DNA from: Paraburkholderia sp041321145
Lineage (GTDB): Bacteria; Pseudomonadota; Gammaproteobacteria; Burkholderiales; Burkholderiaceae
Direction of reading: 5' to 3'
Length of the DNA: 64,000 bases
Assembly (NCBI RefSeq): GCF_041321145.1
Contig: NZ_JBGGWA010000011.1
Location: 186,001-250,000 of the forward strand
Positions within the stretch are counted from its first letter, which is position 1; every line of letters begins with the position of its first letter. The notes below the pieces were generated by a model, which saw nothing but the letters and a program-made list of their open reading frames with translations, was not told where the DNA came from and ran no database searches. The position numbers and the translations under genes were made by a program. Shown piece by piece: positions 7,622 to 16,789 of the stretch.

Positions 7622-9514
7622 TTGACAGATACCCACGACACCGATTCGTCCGAATCCGAGCGCGCCGTGCCGTCGGCGCGCGCCGACGAAGCGCGCACCA
7701 CGCAAGCATCGGCAGGCGAGGGCGAGCGCCCGGCGCAGACCACGGAAGCAGACGGCGAAGACCGTCCGCGTCGCGGCCTGCGTCGCGGACCGCGCAGCCT
7801 GATTGCGCGGCGCCGCGCCGGAGCGAAGACGAAGGGCGCCGAAGGCGCGCCCGCGCAAGGGCAGCCGGTTGTCGCCGAAGCGCCGCCGGACGGCGAGGTG
7901 GTCGCGCAGGTGCGCATGCCCCGCAAGGATGCAGGCGCCAAGGGCCAAGGCCCGCGCCGCAATGCGGGCGGCGCGAAGCGCGAGGGTGGTCAGCGTGAAG
8001 GTGCGCCGCGAGAAGGGCAGCGCGATGGCGCGCCCCGCGAGCGTCAACCGCGCGAAGGCGGTCAGCGCCAGAATCGCCGTGGCGGCGAAGCACCTGTGGC
8101 AGCAGCAACCGAAGCGAGCCCGGACGACCTGTTCTCGTACGTCACCTCGCCCGCATTCGATGCGGACAACGGCACCACCGGCGGCGTGCACGCCCCGATG
8201 CTGCGCCGTGGCAAGCCGGTTGCGCCCAAGCGCGTGCTGGCCGCGGACGACGACGCGCCGAAGCTGCATAAGGTGCTCGCTGAAGCCGGCATGGGCTCGC
8301 GTCGCGACATGGAAGAACTGATCGTCGCCGGCCGCGTGTCGGTGAACGGCGAGCCGGCTCACATCGGCCAACGCATCATGCCGACCGACCAGGTCCGCAT
8401 CAACGGCAAACCGGTCAAGCGCAAGCTGGCCAACAAGCCGCCGCGCGTGCTGCTGTACCACAAACCGACCGGCGAAATCGTCAGTCACGCTGATCCGGAA
8501 GGCCGCCCGTCGGTGTTCGACAAGCTGCCGCCGATGAAGACCGCCAAGTGGCTCGCGGTCGGCCGCCTCGACTTCAACACGGAAGGTTTGCTGATGCTGA
8601 CCACTTCGGGCGATCTGGCGAACCGTTTCATGCATCCGCGTTACAGCGTCGAGCGTGAATATGCGGTGCGCGTGGTGGGCGAACTGGCCGAAGGCATGCG
8701 TCAGAAGCTGCTGCACGGCGTCGAGCTGGAAGACGGCCCGGCGAATTTCCTGCGCATCCGCGATGGCGGCGGCGAGGGCACCAATCATTGGTATCACGTC
8801 GCGCTCGCCGAAGGGCGTAATCGCGAAGTGCGCCGCATGTTCGAAGCCGCTGGCCTGATGGTCAGCCGCCTGATCCGCACGCGTCACGGCCCGATCTCGC
8901 TGCCGAAGGGCCTGAAGCGCGGCCGTTGGGAAGAACTCGAAGACAATCAGGTGCGCGCGCTGCTGGCCTCGGTCGGCCTCAAGGCGCCGAGCGAAGAAAA
9001 AGGCAGCCGCAACTCGGCGCCGGAGCGCAAGCAGCCGGATCCGATGCAAACGTCGATGGGCTTCATCAGCCGTGAACCGGTGTTGATGTCGCATGGCCGC
9101 TTCGACCAGCAGCAGCCGCGCGGCCAAGGCCGGCGTGGTGCGGCGGGGGGCGGCTTCGGCGGCGGTGCCGGCGGTGGTGCCGGCTCCGGTTTCGGTGGCG
9201 GCTACGGCAATCGCGGCGCTGGCCGCAGTGCCGGAGGCTTCAGCGGACCGATGGGCGGCAGCGGTGCACCTGGCCCGCGCGGTGGCCGTGAGGTCGACGG
9301 CAATCGCGCACCGTCGGGTAATGCCAATCGTGCGGCTGGCGGCGGCAAGCGTGCCGGCGGCAGTGGCGGCAGCGGCGCCAATCCGGGCAGCGGCAGCCGC
9401 GGGCCGGGCGGTAATCGTGGCGGCAACGCCAACCGCGCAGGCGGTGGTAATGCCAACGCGGGCGGCGCCAATCGCGGCGGCGGTGCACCGCGCGGCCGTT
9501 CGCGCGGCCGTTGA
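7622..9514 (+). CDS. rluB: 23S rRNA pseudouridine synthase B
   Basis: 630 residues from a TTG start with GAGG 5 bases upstream. Residues 1-210 are a basic, disordered extension. An S4 RNA-binding domain follows (about 213-265, KLHKVLAEAGMGSRRDMEEL), then the RsuA/RluB catalytic domain with the nucleophile Asp317 in GRLDFNTEGLL. RluB makes the pseudouridine at E. coli 23S position 2605. From about residue 490 the tail is Gly/Asn/Arg-rich (GGGF, NRAGGG-type units), likely RNA-interacting. The scpB-rluB pair is common in bacteria. The core is a clear match; both long tails are lineage-specific. Confidence 0.93.
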   Translation: MTDTHDTDSSESERAVPSARADEARTTQASAGEGERPAQTTEADGEDRPRRGLRRGPRSLIARRRAGAKTKGAEGAPAQGQPVVAEAPPDGEVVAQVRMPRKDAGAKGQGPRRNAGGAKREGGQREGAPREGQRDGAPRERQPREGGQRQNRRGGEAPVAAATEASPDDLFSYVTSPAFDADNGTTGGVHAPMLRRGKPVAPKRVLAADDDAPKLHKVLAEAGMGSRRDMEELIVAGRVSVNGEPAHIGQRIMPTDQVRINGKPVKRKLANKPPRVLLYHKPTGEIVSHADPEGRPSVFDKLPPMKTAKWLAVGRLDFNTEGLLMLTTSGDLANRFMHPRYSVEREYAVRVVGELAEGMRQKLLHGVELEDGPANFLRIRDGGGEGTNHWYHVALAEGRNREVRRMFEAAGLMVSRLIRTRHGPISLPKGLKRGRWEELEDNQVRALLASVGLKAPSEEKGSRNSAPERKQPDPMQTSMGFISREPVLMSHGRFDQQQPRGQGRRGAAGGGFGGGAGGGAGSGFGGGYGNRGAGRSAGGFSGPMGGSGAPGPRGGREVDGNRAPSGNANRAAGGGKRAGGSGGSGANPGSGSRGPGGNRGGNANRAGGGNANAGGANRGGGAPRGRSRGR

Positions 9515-9785
9515 GCAGAATGAGAAGCATGGCGGTGGGCCGCTGATCGTTTTCAACGATTGCGCCAGGCCACCGTCAGAATCAATCGATGGGCGTCACG
9601 GATTTCGCGTAACGCATAAAACCGCTGCATGCGCCATAAGTAGGGGCAGAGTTTCTTGGCCCCGCTTGTCCTGCGCGAGTCCGAGGCGGCGCAGGCCGCC
9701 TTGCACAAGGCCCGAGGCGTCGCCCTATCGTTGAAAGATTCCCATGAAATCAAGCGGAAATGCGCTTCGCGCGGCGTTCCGCGGT
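9515..9785. other. Intergenic region downstream of rluB
   Basis: No gene supported. A 66-codon minus-strand frame (9553-9753) lacks a ribosome site and a recognisable family. Confidence 0.4.
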
Positions 9786-9814
9786 TTGCGTTTGTCCCGA
9801 AAAATGGCTACAAT
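9786..9814 (+). promoter_or_regulatory. Candidate promoter of the rimP-nusA-infB operon
   Basis: TTGCGT (9786-9791), a 17-bp spacer and TACAAT (9809-9814). A transcript starting near 9821 would have a leader of about 210 bases before rimP, containing the terminator-like hairpin at 9879-9903. Confidence 0.55.
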
Positions 9815-9878
9815 CGCGAAGTCGCTGGGCGTGCGGCTTTTCATGTGCGGCTCAGGTGCGACCACTGGTAATAAGATG

Positions 9879-9903
9879 ATGGGCGTTTAGCCCATTTTTT
9901 TTT
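9879..9903 (+). terminator. Attenuator-like intrinsic terminator in the rimP leader
   Basis: A 6-bp stem, ATGGGC / GCCCAT, with a GTTTA loop is followed by nine T. It lies between the likely promoter and rimP, about 130 bases before the GTG start, so it would end transcription prematurely unless read through. Premature terminators ahead of rimP have been proposed in other proteobacteria, and NusA, the product of the second gene, modulates such terminators. The regulatory role here is inferred. Confidence 0.65.
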
Positions 9904-10030
9904 GCCGCTCAGTTCTAAGTGGTTCGGCATCTCGGGTAGCACGAACGTGCGCCGGCTTGGCGCGCGGCCCGCATTGGTGTTTGCAGACAAACCCGGCAGG
10001 TCTCGCCGCGCGAACATCTTAGAGGGCACT

Positions 10031-10489
10031 GTGCAACTGACGGAACTGATTGAAACCACGGTCGTGGGACTCGGCTACGAGCTCGTCGATATCGAGCGCA
10101 CGGGGCGCGGCATGTTGTGTATTTATATCGACCAGCCGGCCGGCATTGCGATCGAAGACTGCGAGAAAGTCACGCGTCAGCTCCAGCACGTTCTAACGGT
10201 CGAAAATATCGATTACGAGCGGCTTGAAGTGTCGTCGCCGGGGCTCGACCGCCCGCTGAAAAAACTGGCGGATTTCGAACGCTTCGCAGGCAGCGAAGTG
10301 GTAATCACATTGAAAAAGCCATTGGACGGACGGAAATCGTACCGGGGCATCGTGCATGCTCCGCAAGGCGAGACGATCGGTCTGGAATTTGAAGGGAAGG
10401 AAGGCGCCGCGATGCTCGATTTCACCGTCGCGGATATCGATAAAGCACGCCTCGTTCCGAAAGTTGACTTTAGGAGCCGCAAACAATGA
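10031..10489 (+). CDS. rimP: Ribosome maturation factor RimP
   Basis: 152 residues from GTG 10031, with AGAGGG just upstream. An in-frame upstream TTG at 9902 would add a non-conserved segment and is rejected. It has the two-domain RimP layout: the N-terminal part with ELVDIERTGRGMLCIYID and SSPGLDRPLKKLADFERFAG, then a C-terminal SH3-like barrel. RimP assists late 30S assembly near S19/S12. Its stop overlaps the nusA start (ATGA), pointing to translational coupling. Confidence 0.95.
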   Translation: MQLTELIETTVVGLGYELVDIERTGRGMLCIYIDQPAGIAIEDCEKVTRQLQHVLTVENIDYERLEVSSPGLDRPLKKLADFERFAGSEVVITLKKPLDGRKSYRGIVHAPQGETIGLEFEGKEGAAMLDFTVADIDKARLVPKVDFRSRKQ

Positions 10490-11961
10490 GTCGCGAAGTG
10501 TTGATGCTGGTGGATGCGCTGGCACGCGAGAAGAACGTCGATAAAGACGTGGTATTTGCCGCGCTCGAGGCGGCCCTCGCTTCGGCCTCCAAGAAACTCT
10601 TCGAAGAAGACGCGGACATCCGCGTCCAGATCGACCGTGAAAGCGGCGAGCACGAAACGTTTCGCCGCTGGAAAGTGGTGCCGGACGAAGCCGGTCTGCA
10701 GGAGCCGGATCAGGAAATCCTGCTGTTCGAAGCACGCGAACAGAAGCCGGAAATCCAGCTCGACGAGTTCATCGAAGAACCGGTGCCGTCGATCGAATTC
10801 GGCCGTATCGGCGCGCAAGCCGCCAAGCAGGTGATCCTGCAGAAGGTGCGCGACGCGGAACGCGAGCAGATCCTGAACGACTTCCTCGAGCGCGGCGAGC
10901 ACATCATGACCGGCTCGGTGAAGCGCCTGGATAAGGGCAACTTCATCGTCGAAACCGGCCGTGTCGAAGCGCTGCTGCGCCGCGACCAGCTGATTCCGAA
11001 GGAAAATCTGCGCGTGGGCGACCGCGTGCGCGCCTATATCGCGAAGGTCGATCGCACCGCTCGCGGTCCGCAGATCGAACTGTCGCGTACGGCGCCTGAA
11101 TTCCTGATGAAGCTGTTCGAAATGGAAGTGCCGGAAATCGAACAGGGCCTGCTGGAAATCAAGGCGGCGGCGCGCGATCCGGGCGTGCGCGCCAAGATCG
11201 GCGTGGTCGCCTACGACAAGCGCATCGATCCGATCGGCACTTGCGTCGGTATCCGCGGTTCGCGTGTACAGGCCGTGCGTAACGAGCTCGGTGGCGAAAA
11301 CGTCGACATCGTGCTATGGTCGGAAGATCCCGCACAGTTTGTGATCGGCGCGCTCGCGCCGGCAGCCGTCCAGTCGATCGTCGTCGATGAAGAAAAGCAT
11401 TCGATGGACGTCGTCGTAGACGAAAACGAACTGGCGGTCGCGATCGGCCGCAGCGGCCAGAACGTGCGTCTTGCCAGCGAACTCACCGGTTGGCAGATCA
11501 ACATCATGACGCCGGACGAATCTGCGCAGAAGCAGAATCAGGAGCGCGGCGTACTGCGTGACCTGTTCATGGCGCGTCTCGATGTCGACGAAGAAGTTGC
11601 CGACATCCTGATCGACGAAGGCTTTACGAGCCTCGAAGAGATCGCTTATGTGCCGCTCAACGAGATGCTCGAAATCGAAGCATTCGACGAAGACACCGTT
11701 CACGAACTGCGTAATCGCTCGCGCGATGCATTGCTGACGTTGGCGATCGCGAATGAAGAAAAGGTCGAGAATGTTGCACTCGACCTGAAGAGCCTGGACG
11801 GCATGGATGCCGACCTGCTCGCCAAGCTTGCTGAACACCAGATTCAGACGCGCGACGAACTCGCCGAGCTGGCTGTGGATGAACTGGTCGAGATGACCGG
11901 AATGGAAGAGGATGCCGCTAAGGCGTTGATCATGAAAGCACGTGAACATTGGTTCCAGTGA
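10486..11961 (+). CDS. nusA: Transcription termination/antitermination protein NusA
   Basis: 491 residues, the proteobacterial length. In order: the N-terminal RNA-polymerase-binding domain (about 1-130), an S1 domain (about 135-200, GSVKRLDKGNFIVETGRVEA), KH1 and KH2 (about 225-350, GIRGSRVQAVRNELGGENVD and VAIGRSGQNVRLASELTGW), and two acidic C-terminal repeats (AR1, AR2) that contact the alpha subunit and lambda-N-like factors. NusA enhances pausing and intrinsic termination and joins rRNA antitermination. It is coupled to rimP by a 4-base overlap, and infB follows after 94 bases. NusA may feed back on the terminator in its own operon leader. Confidence 0.98.
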   Translation: MSREVLMLVDALAREKNVDKDVVFAALEAALASASKKLFEEDADIRVQIDRESGEHETFRRWKVVPDEAGLQEPDQEILLFEAREQKPEIQLDEFIEEPVPSIEFGRIGAQAAKQVILQKVRDAEREQILNDFLERGEHIMTGSVKRLDKGNFIVETGRVEALLRRDQLIPKENLRVGDRVRAYIAKVDRTARGPQIELSRTAPEFLMKLFEMEVPEIEQGLLEIKAAARDPGVRAKIGVVAYDKRIDPIGTCVGIRGSRVQAVRNELGGENVDIVLWSEDPAQFVIGALAPAAVQSIVVDEEKHSMDVVVDENELAVAIGRSGQNVRLASELTGWQINIMTPDESAQKQNQERGVLRDLFMARLDVDEEVADILIDEGFTSLEEIAYVPLNEMLEIEAFDEDTVHELRNRSRDALLTLAIANEEKVENVALDLKSLDGMDADLLAKLAEHQIQTRDELAELAVDELVEMTGMEEDAAKALIMKAREHWFQ

Positions 11962-12055
11962 GAAATGACCATGGCGCACTAAATTGAACGCGGCCGTCAG
12001 GCCGCATGACCCGATGCTAACCGCAAGGAATCGGTCCTTGCATTAAGAGGAATGA

Positions 12056-15004
12056 ATGGCGAGTAACAACGTAGCCCAATTTGCCGCGGAACTGAAAATG
12101 CCTGCAGGCGTGCTGCTCGAGCAGCTGCAGGCAGCGGGCGTCACCAAAGCGAGCGAAGACGACAGCTTGTCCGAAACGGACAAGGCGCGTCTGCTCGACC
12201 ACTTGCGCAAGTCTCACGGCTCGACTGACGCGGACAAGCGCAAGATCACGCTGACGAAACGGCATACGTCGGAGATCAAGCAATCCGACTCGACGGGTAA
12301 AGCTCGCACCATTCAGGTCGAGGTGCGTAAGAAGCGCACTTTCGTCCGCCGCGACGAATCCGCCGCTGAAGGCGGCGATGCATCGAATCATGTGGCCGAG
12401 GCCGACGTAGACGATCTCGAACTCCAGCGCCGTGAAGAGGAAGCTCGTCACGAAGCCGAGCTGCTCGAAAAGCAGGCTCAGGAGTTGAAGGCGCGTCAGG
12501 AGCAACTCGAGCGCGAAGAAGCCGAACGTCAGGCGCGTGAACAGGCTGCTGAAGCCGAGCGTCGTCGTGCGGAAGAAGAATCGGCGAAGAAGCGCGCGGC
12601 GGCTGCGGCCGAAGCGGCTGCTCGCGAGAAGACCCAGCCGCAAGCGCCCGCTGCGCAGCCGGCGACCGCCAAGGCTGAACCGGTAGTGGCCAAGGCTGCC
12701 GAACCGGCGGCCGAACAGGACGACGAGCGCGCTGCGGCAGAACGTGCGGCGCAACGCGAAGCAGCGAAGAAAGCGGAAGACGCAGCGCGTCAGGCCGCCG
12801 AAAAAACGCGTGCCGAGCAGGAAGAAATCAGCAAGCGCCGTGCAGCGGCAGAAGCTGAAGCGCGTGCGATTCGCGAAATGATGAACACGCCGCGCAAGGC
12901 GCAGGTCAAGGCACCGGAACCGGCGCCGAAGCCCGCTGAGCCCGCCAAGCCTGTGGAAGCCAAGGGTACCCTGCACAAGCCGGCGCGTCCGGCAGGTGAG
13001 GCACCGGCGCGTCCGGCAGCCAGGAAGCCGGCTGCTGCGGCTCCGGCGGCAACGACCACACCGTCGGCTGGCGACAAGAAGAAGCCGGGCGGCGGCAAGG
13101 GCGGCTGGCAGGACGACGCAGCGAAGCGCCGCGGTATCAAGACGCGCGGCGATTCGAGCGGCGGTGTCGATCGCGGCTGGCGCGGCGGCCCGAAGGGTCG
13201 CGGCAAGCATCAGGATCAGAACACCACGTTCCAGGCGCCGACCGAACCGATCGTGCGTGAAGTGCACGTGCCGGAAACCATCACGGTCGCCGATCTGGCG
13301 CACAAGATGGCGGTGAAGGCCTCGGAAGTCATCAAGTCGATGATGAAGCTCGGCCAGATGGTCACGATCAACCAGATGCTGGACCAGGAAACGGCGATGA
13401 TCATCGTCGAGGAACTGGGCCACCACGCGGTTGCGGCCAAGCTGGACGATCCGGAAGCAATGCTGGTCGAAGGCGAGATCACGGACGCAGAAGCACTGCC
13501 GCGTCCGCCGGTCGTCACGGTCATGGGCCACGTCGACCACGGCAAGACCTCGCTGCTCGACTACATCCGCCGCGCCAAGGTTGCAGCGGGTGAAGCGGGC
13601 GGGATTACGCAGCACATCGGCGCCTATCACGTCGAAACGCCGCGCGGCGTCATCACGTTCCTCGATACGCCGGGCCACGAGGCATTTACGGCCATGCGTG
13701 CTCGCGGTGCGAAGGCAACCGACATCGTGATTCTGGTGGTTGCAGCCGACGACGGCGTGATGCCCCAAACGAAAGAAGCAATTGCCCACGCGAGGGCAGG
13801 CGGCGTGCCGCTCGTCGTCGCGATCAACAAGATCGACAAGCCGGATGCCAATCCGGACCGCGTGAAGCAGGAACTCGTTGCGGAAGGCGTCGTGCCGGAA
13901 GAATACGGTGGCGATTCGCCGTTCGTGTCGGTGTCGGCTAAAACCGGCGCGGGCATCGACGAACTGCTGGAAAACGTGCTGCTGCAAGCCGAAGTGCTGG
14001 AATTGAAGGCACCGGTCGAAGCGCCGGCCAAGGGCCTCGTCATTGAAGCGAAGCTCGATAAGGGTAAGGGTCCGGTTGCAACGATCCTGGTCCAGTCGGG
14101 TACGCTCAACCGTGGTGACGTGGTGCTGGCAGGCAGCGCTTACGGCCGCGTCCGAGCCATGCTCGACGAAACCGGCAAACCGACCAAGTCGGCGGGTCCG
14201 TCGATCCCGGTCGAAATCCAGGGTCTGTCGGAAGTGCCGCAAGCGGGCGAAGAAGTCATCGTCATGCCGGACGACCGTAAGGCGCGTGAAGTTGCGTTGT
14301 TCCGTCAAGGCAAGTTCCGCGATGTCAAGCTGGCCAAGCAACAGGCCGCGAAGCTCGAGAACATGCTGGAACAGATGGGCGAAGGCGAAGTGGCGTACAT
14401 GCCGCTCATCGTCAAGGCCGACGTGCAAGGTTCGCAGGAAGCTTTGGTGCAGTCGCTGCTCAAGCTGTCGACCGACGAAGTCCGCGTGCAGATCGTGCAC
14501 GGCGCAGTCGGCGGCATCAGCGAGTCGGACGTCAATCTGGCTACGGCTTCCAAGGCGGTCATCATCGGCTTCAACACCCGTGCGGATGCGCAGGCTCGCA
14601 AGCTGGCGGAAAGCAACGGCGTCGATATTCGCTACTACAACATCATCTATGACGCAGTGGATGAAGTGAAGGCCGCGATGTCGGGCATGCTGGCTCCGGA
14701 GAAGCGCGAAGTCGTAACGGGTACGGTCGAAGTGCGTCAGGTCTTCAAGGTACCGAAGATCGGCGCGGTGGCCGGCTGTATGGTCACGGACGGTTTCGTC
14801 AAGCGCTCGTCGTCGGTACGCGTGCTGCGCAACAATGTTGTCATCTTCACCGGCGAGCTCGATTCGCTCAAGCGCTTCAAGGACGACGTGAAGGAAGTCC
14901 GTCAGGGCTTCGAGTGCGGTATGTCGATCAAGAACTTCAACGATATCGTCGAAGGCGATCAGTTCGAAGTCTTCGAGGTCACCGAAGTCGCGCGTACGCT
15001 GTAA
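12056..15004 (+). CDS. infB: Translation initiation factor IF-2
   Basis: 982 residues, a long-form IF-2. AAGAGG precedes the ATG. An N-terminal IF2-associated region (MASNNVAQFAAELKMPAGVL) leads into a long charged Ala/Glu/Arg-rich linker (about 120-380). The G domain begins with GHVDHGKT at 491-498, followed by DTPGHEAF and NKIDKPDAN, then domains II, III and the fMet-tRNA-binding C domain. IF-2 is the GTPase that positions initiator tRNA and joins subunits. It closes the rimP-nusA-infB operon and is followed by a strong terminator. Internal starts giving shorter isoforms are known in E. coli but cannot be confirmed here. Confidence 0.98.
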   Translation: MASNNVAQFAAELKMPAGVLLEQLQAAGVTKASEDDSLSETDKARLLDHLRKSHGSTDADKRKITLTKRHTSEIKQSDSTGKARTIQVEVRKKRTFVRRDESAAEGGDASNHVAEADVDDLELQRREEEARHEAELLEKQAQELKARQEQLEREEAERQAREQAAEAERRRAEEESAKKRAAAAAEAAAREKTQPQAPAAQPATAKAEPVVAKAAEPAAEQDDERAAAERAAQREAAKKAEDAARQAAEKTRAEQEEISKRRAAAEAEARAIREMMNTPRKAQVKAPEPAPKPAEPAKPVEAKGTLHKPARPAGEAPARPAARKPAAAAPAATTTPSAGDKKKPGGGKGGWQDDAAKRRGIKTRGDSSGGVDRGWRGGPKGRGKHQDQNTTFQAPTEPIVREVHVPETITVADLAHKMAVKASEVIKSMMKLGQMVTINQMLDQETAMIIVEELGHHAVAAKLDDPEAMLVEGEITDAEALPRPPVVTVMGHVDHGKTSLLDYIRRAKVAAGEAGGITQHIGAYHVETPRGVITFLDTPGHEAFTAMRARGAKATDIVILVVAADDGVMPQTKEAIAHARAGGVPLVVAINKIDKPDANPDRVKQELVAEGVVPEEYGGDSPFVSVSAKTGAGIDELLENVLLQAEVLELKAPVEAPAKGLVIEAKLDKGKGPVATILVQSGTLNRGDVVLAGSAYGRVRAMLDETGKPTKSAGPSIPVEIQGLSEVPQAGEEVIVMPDDRKAREVALFRQGKFRDVKLAKQQAAKLENMLEQMGEGEVAYMPLIVKADVQGSQEALVQSLLKLSTDEVRVQIVHGAVGGISESDVNLATASKAVIIGFNTRADAQARKLAESNGVDIRYYNIIYDAVDEVKAAMSGMLAPEKREVVTGTVEVRQVFKVPKIGAVAGCMVTDGFVKRSSSVRVLRNNVVIFTGELDSLKRFKDDVKEVRQGFECGMSIKNFNDIVEGDQFEVFEVTEVARTL

Positions 15005-15020
15005 TCACGCGGCATTGGCT

Positions 15021-15065
15021 CAACGGGCGGAGCGGGCTTAAGCGCCCGCTCCGCCCGTTGTTTTT
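15021..15065 (+). terminator. Strong rho-independent terminator after infB
   Basis: A perfect 17-bp GC-rich inverted repeat (15021-15037 with 15044-15060) has a 6-base loop and is followed by TTTTT. It starts 16 bases past the infB stop and separates infB from rbfA, which in many bacteria are co-transcribed. Confidence 0.9.
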
Positions 15066-15205
15066 GGGCCTGCGCATGTGTCGCGTATGGCGCCCCACGG
15101 TAGTTTGCAGTTGCCATGAAGCCGCTCGTTGGCGGCGAGGCAACAACCGCCACGGTACGCGCGAACAATTTTTTTGCATCCGTCAGAACGGATCACACAA
15201 TCACC

Positions 15206-15571
15206 ATGCCTAAAAAACGTTCTTCTCCCAATCGCAACGTGCAGATCGCCGATCAGATCCAGCGCGACCTGTCCGAGTTGCTGCGCGAGGTCAAGGATCC
15301 GCGCATCGGCCTCGTCACGATTCAAAGCGTCGAGCTGACGCCCGACTACGCCCATGCGAAGGTCTACTTCACGACGCTGACCGGCGACCCGCAACAGACG
15401 CTGGAAGCGCTGACGCATGCGGCCGGCCATCTGCATAATCAGCTGTTCAAGCGCCTGCATATTCACACCGTGCCGACGTTGCATTTTCACTATGATCAGA
15501 CGATCGAACGGGCCGTCGAAATGTCTCGTCTGATCGACGAGGCGAACGCTAATCGCGCGAAAGAAGACTGA
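15206..15571 (+). CDS. rbfA: Ribosome-binding factor A
   Basis: 121 residues, the usual RbfA length. The single KH-like domain shows NVQIADQIQRDLSELLREVKD, DPRIG, LTPDYAHAKVYFT and FHYDQTIERAVEM. RbfA helps mature the 16S 5' end and 30S subunit, especially in the cold. ATG 15206 is chosen because the family starts there. No clear Shine-Dalgarno precedes it; instead a small hairpin (ATCCGT-CAGA-ACGGAT, 15178-15193) sits where one would expect it. truB follows after 93 bases on the same strand. Confidence 0.95.
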   Translation: MPKKRSSPNRNVQIADQIQRDLSELLREVKDPRIGLVTIQSVELTPDYAHAKVYFTTLTGDPQQTLEALTHAAGHLHNQLFKRLHIHTVPTLHFHYDQTIERAVEMSRLIDEANANRAKED

Positions 15572-15664
15572 GCGCGCCGTTATCTGTGTTCCTGGCTGCA
15601 ACGCCTTGGTTGTGACGCGCTTAGGGCTGTTTTCCGACCACTTCGAAGACCCCGTCTTTCTGAC

Positions 15665-16600
15665 ATGACCGCATCTCAACGCCCCCGCGTGCCGCGTCGC
15701 GCGCTCGACGGCGTACTGCTGCTCGACAAGCCACTCGGCCTGTCGAGCAACGACGCGCTGATTCGCGCGAAGCGTCTCTATCTGGCGAAAAAGGCGGGCC
15801 ACACCGGCACGCTCGATCCACTCGCCACGGGCCTCTTGCCGCTATGCTTCGGCGAAGCGACCAAGTTTTCGCAAGACCTGCTCGAAGCCGACAAGACCTA
15901 CGAGGCGACCATGCGCCTCGGTATCCGCACGACCACCGGCGACGCCGAAGGCGAAGCGGTCGACACGCGCGACGTGACGTGCGATCAGGTGGCGGTCCAG
16001 GTGGCTATGCTGAAATTTCTCGGCGACATCATGCAGGTCCCACCAATGTATTCGGCGCTCAAGCGCGACGGCAAGCCGCTGTACGAATATGCGCGTGCAG
16101 GGCAGACGGTTGAGCGGGAAGGGCGTCAGGTGACGATTCACGCACTTGAACTGCTTGCCTGTGCGTTGCCCGACGTGACGTTTCGCGTGACGTGCAGCAA
16201 AGGCACCTATGTGCGCACGCTGGCCGAGGATATCGGCGAAGCGCTCGGTTGTGGCGCGCATCTGGTCGCGCTGCGGCGTACCGGCGTCGGCGCGCTCACG
16301 CTGGAGAATGCGGTGACGCTCGACGCATTGTCGGACGCGACGGAAAGCGAGCGCGATGCCTGGCTCCAGCCGGTCGATGCATTGCTGTCCACCTTTCCGC
16401 TTGTCAAGCTGGATGAAGACGCGACGCGCCGCTTCCTGCATGGGCAGCGGCTGAAGCTTTCCGAGTTGACCATCACTGGCGAGGCGGTGAATGCGCCGCG
16501 CGTACGCGTGTATGCAGCGGACGGGCGTCTGCTTGGCGTCGCGAAGCAAGGCGAGGGGGTGCTGGCCCCTGAGCGCCTGGTCGTCACGGCTGCGAGCTAA
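15665..16600 (+). CDS. truB: tRNA pseudouridine(55) synthase
   Basis: 311 residues. The catalytic motif GHTGTLDPLATG places the nucleophile at Asp51. LLLDKPLGLSSN, VPPMYSALKRDGKPLYEYAR and CSKGTYVRTLAEDIGE are the other TruB signatures, and a PUA-like C-terminal domain completes the protein. TruB makes pseudouridine 55 in the T-loop of tRNAs and acts as a tRNA chaperone. It forms a pair with rbfA. A bidirectional terminator lies about 115 bases downstream. Confidence 0.97.
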   Translation: MTASQRPRVPRRALDGVLLLDKPLGLSSNDALIRAKRLYLAKKAGHTGTLDPLATGLLPLCFGEATKFSQDLLEADKTYEATMRLGIRTTTGDAEGEAVDTRDVTCDQVAVQVAMLKFLGDIMQVPPMYSALKRDGKPLYEYARAGQTVEREGRQVTIHALELLACALPDVTFRVTCSKGTYVRTLAEDIGEALGCGAHLVALRRTGVGALTLENAVTLDALSDATESERDAWLQPVDALLSTFPLVKLDEDATRRFLHGQRLKLSELTITGEAVNAPRVRVYAADGRLLGVAKQGEGVLAPERLVVTAAS

Positions 16601-16713
16601 GCCGAAGACAGGTATCGCGGTCGAAACAAGCTGATCGGCATCGTCGTGGCAGCGAGCCAGGCTGGATATCAGCATCGGCAGCGAATCCGGCCGAAGCATG
16701 GGCAGTAGCAACG

Positions 16714-16751
16714 AAAAAGGCGAGACCGCTAATTGCGGCCCCGCCTTTTTT
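16714..16751. terminator. Bidirectional terminator between truB and emrB
   Basis: AAAAAGGCG pairs with CGCCTTTTT around an inner, partly paired GACCGC/GCGGCC segment. It lies between two convergent genes and serves both directions. Confidence 0.8.
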
Positions 16752-16789
16752 CCTATCTATAGCCCGTGTCGCGGACTGAAGCTAAAACC

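Noticed and set aside
9553..9753. Minus-strand open frame of 66 codons downstream of rluB
   Set aside because: No ribosome site, no family and no partner; most likely chance in GC-rich sequence.
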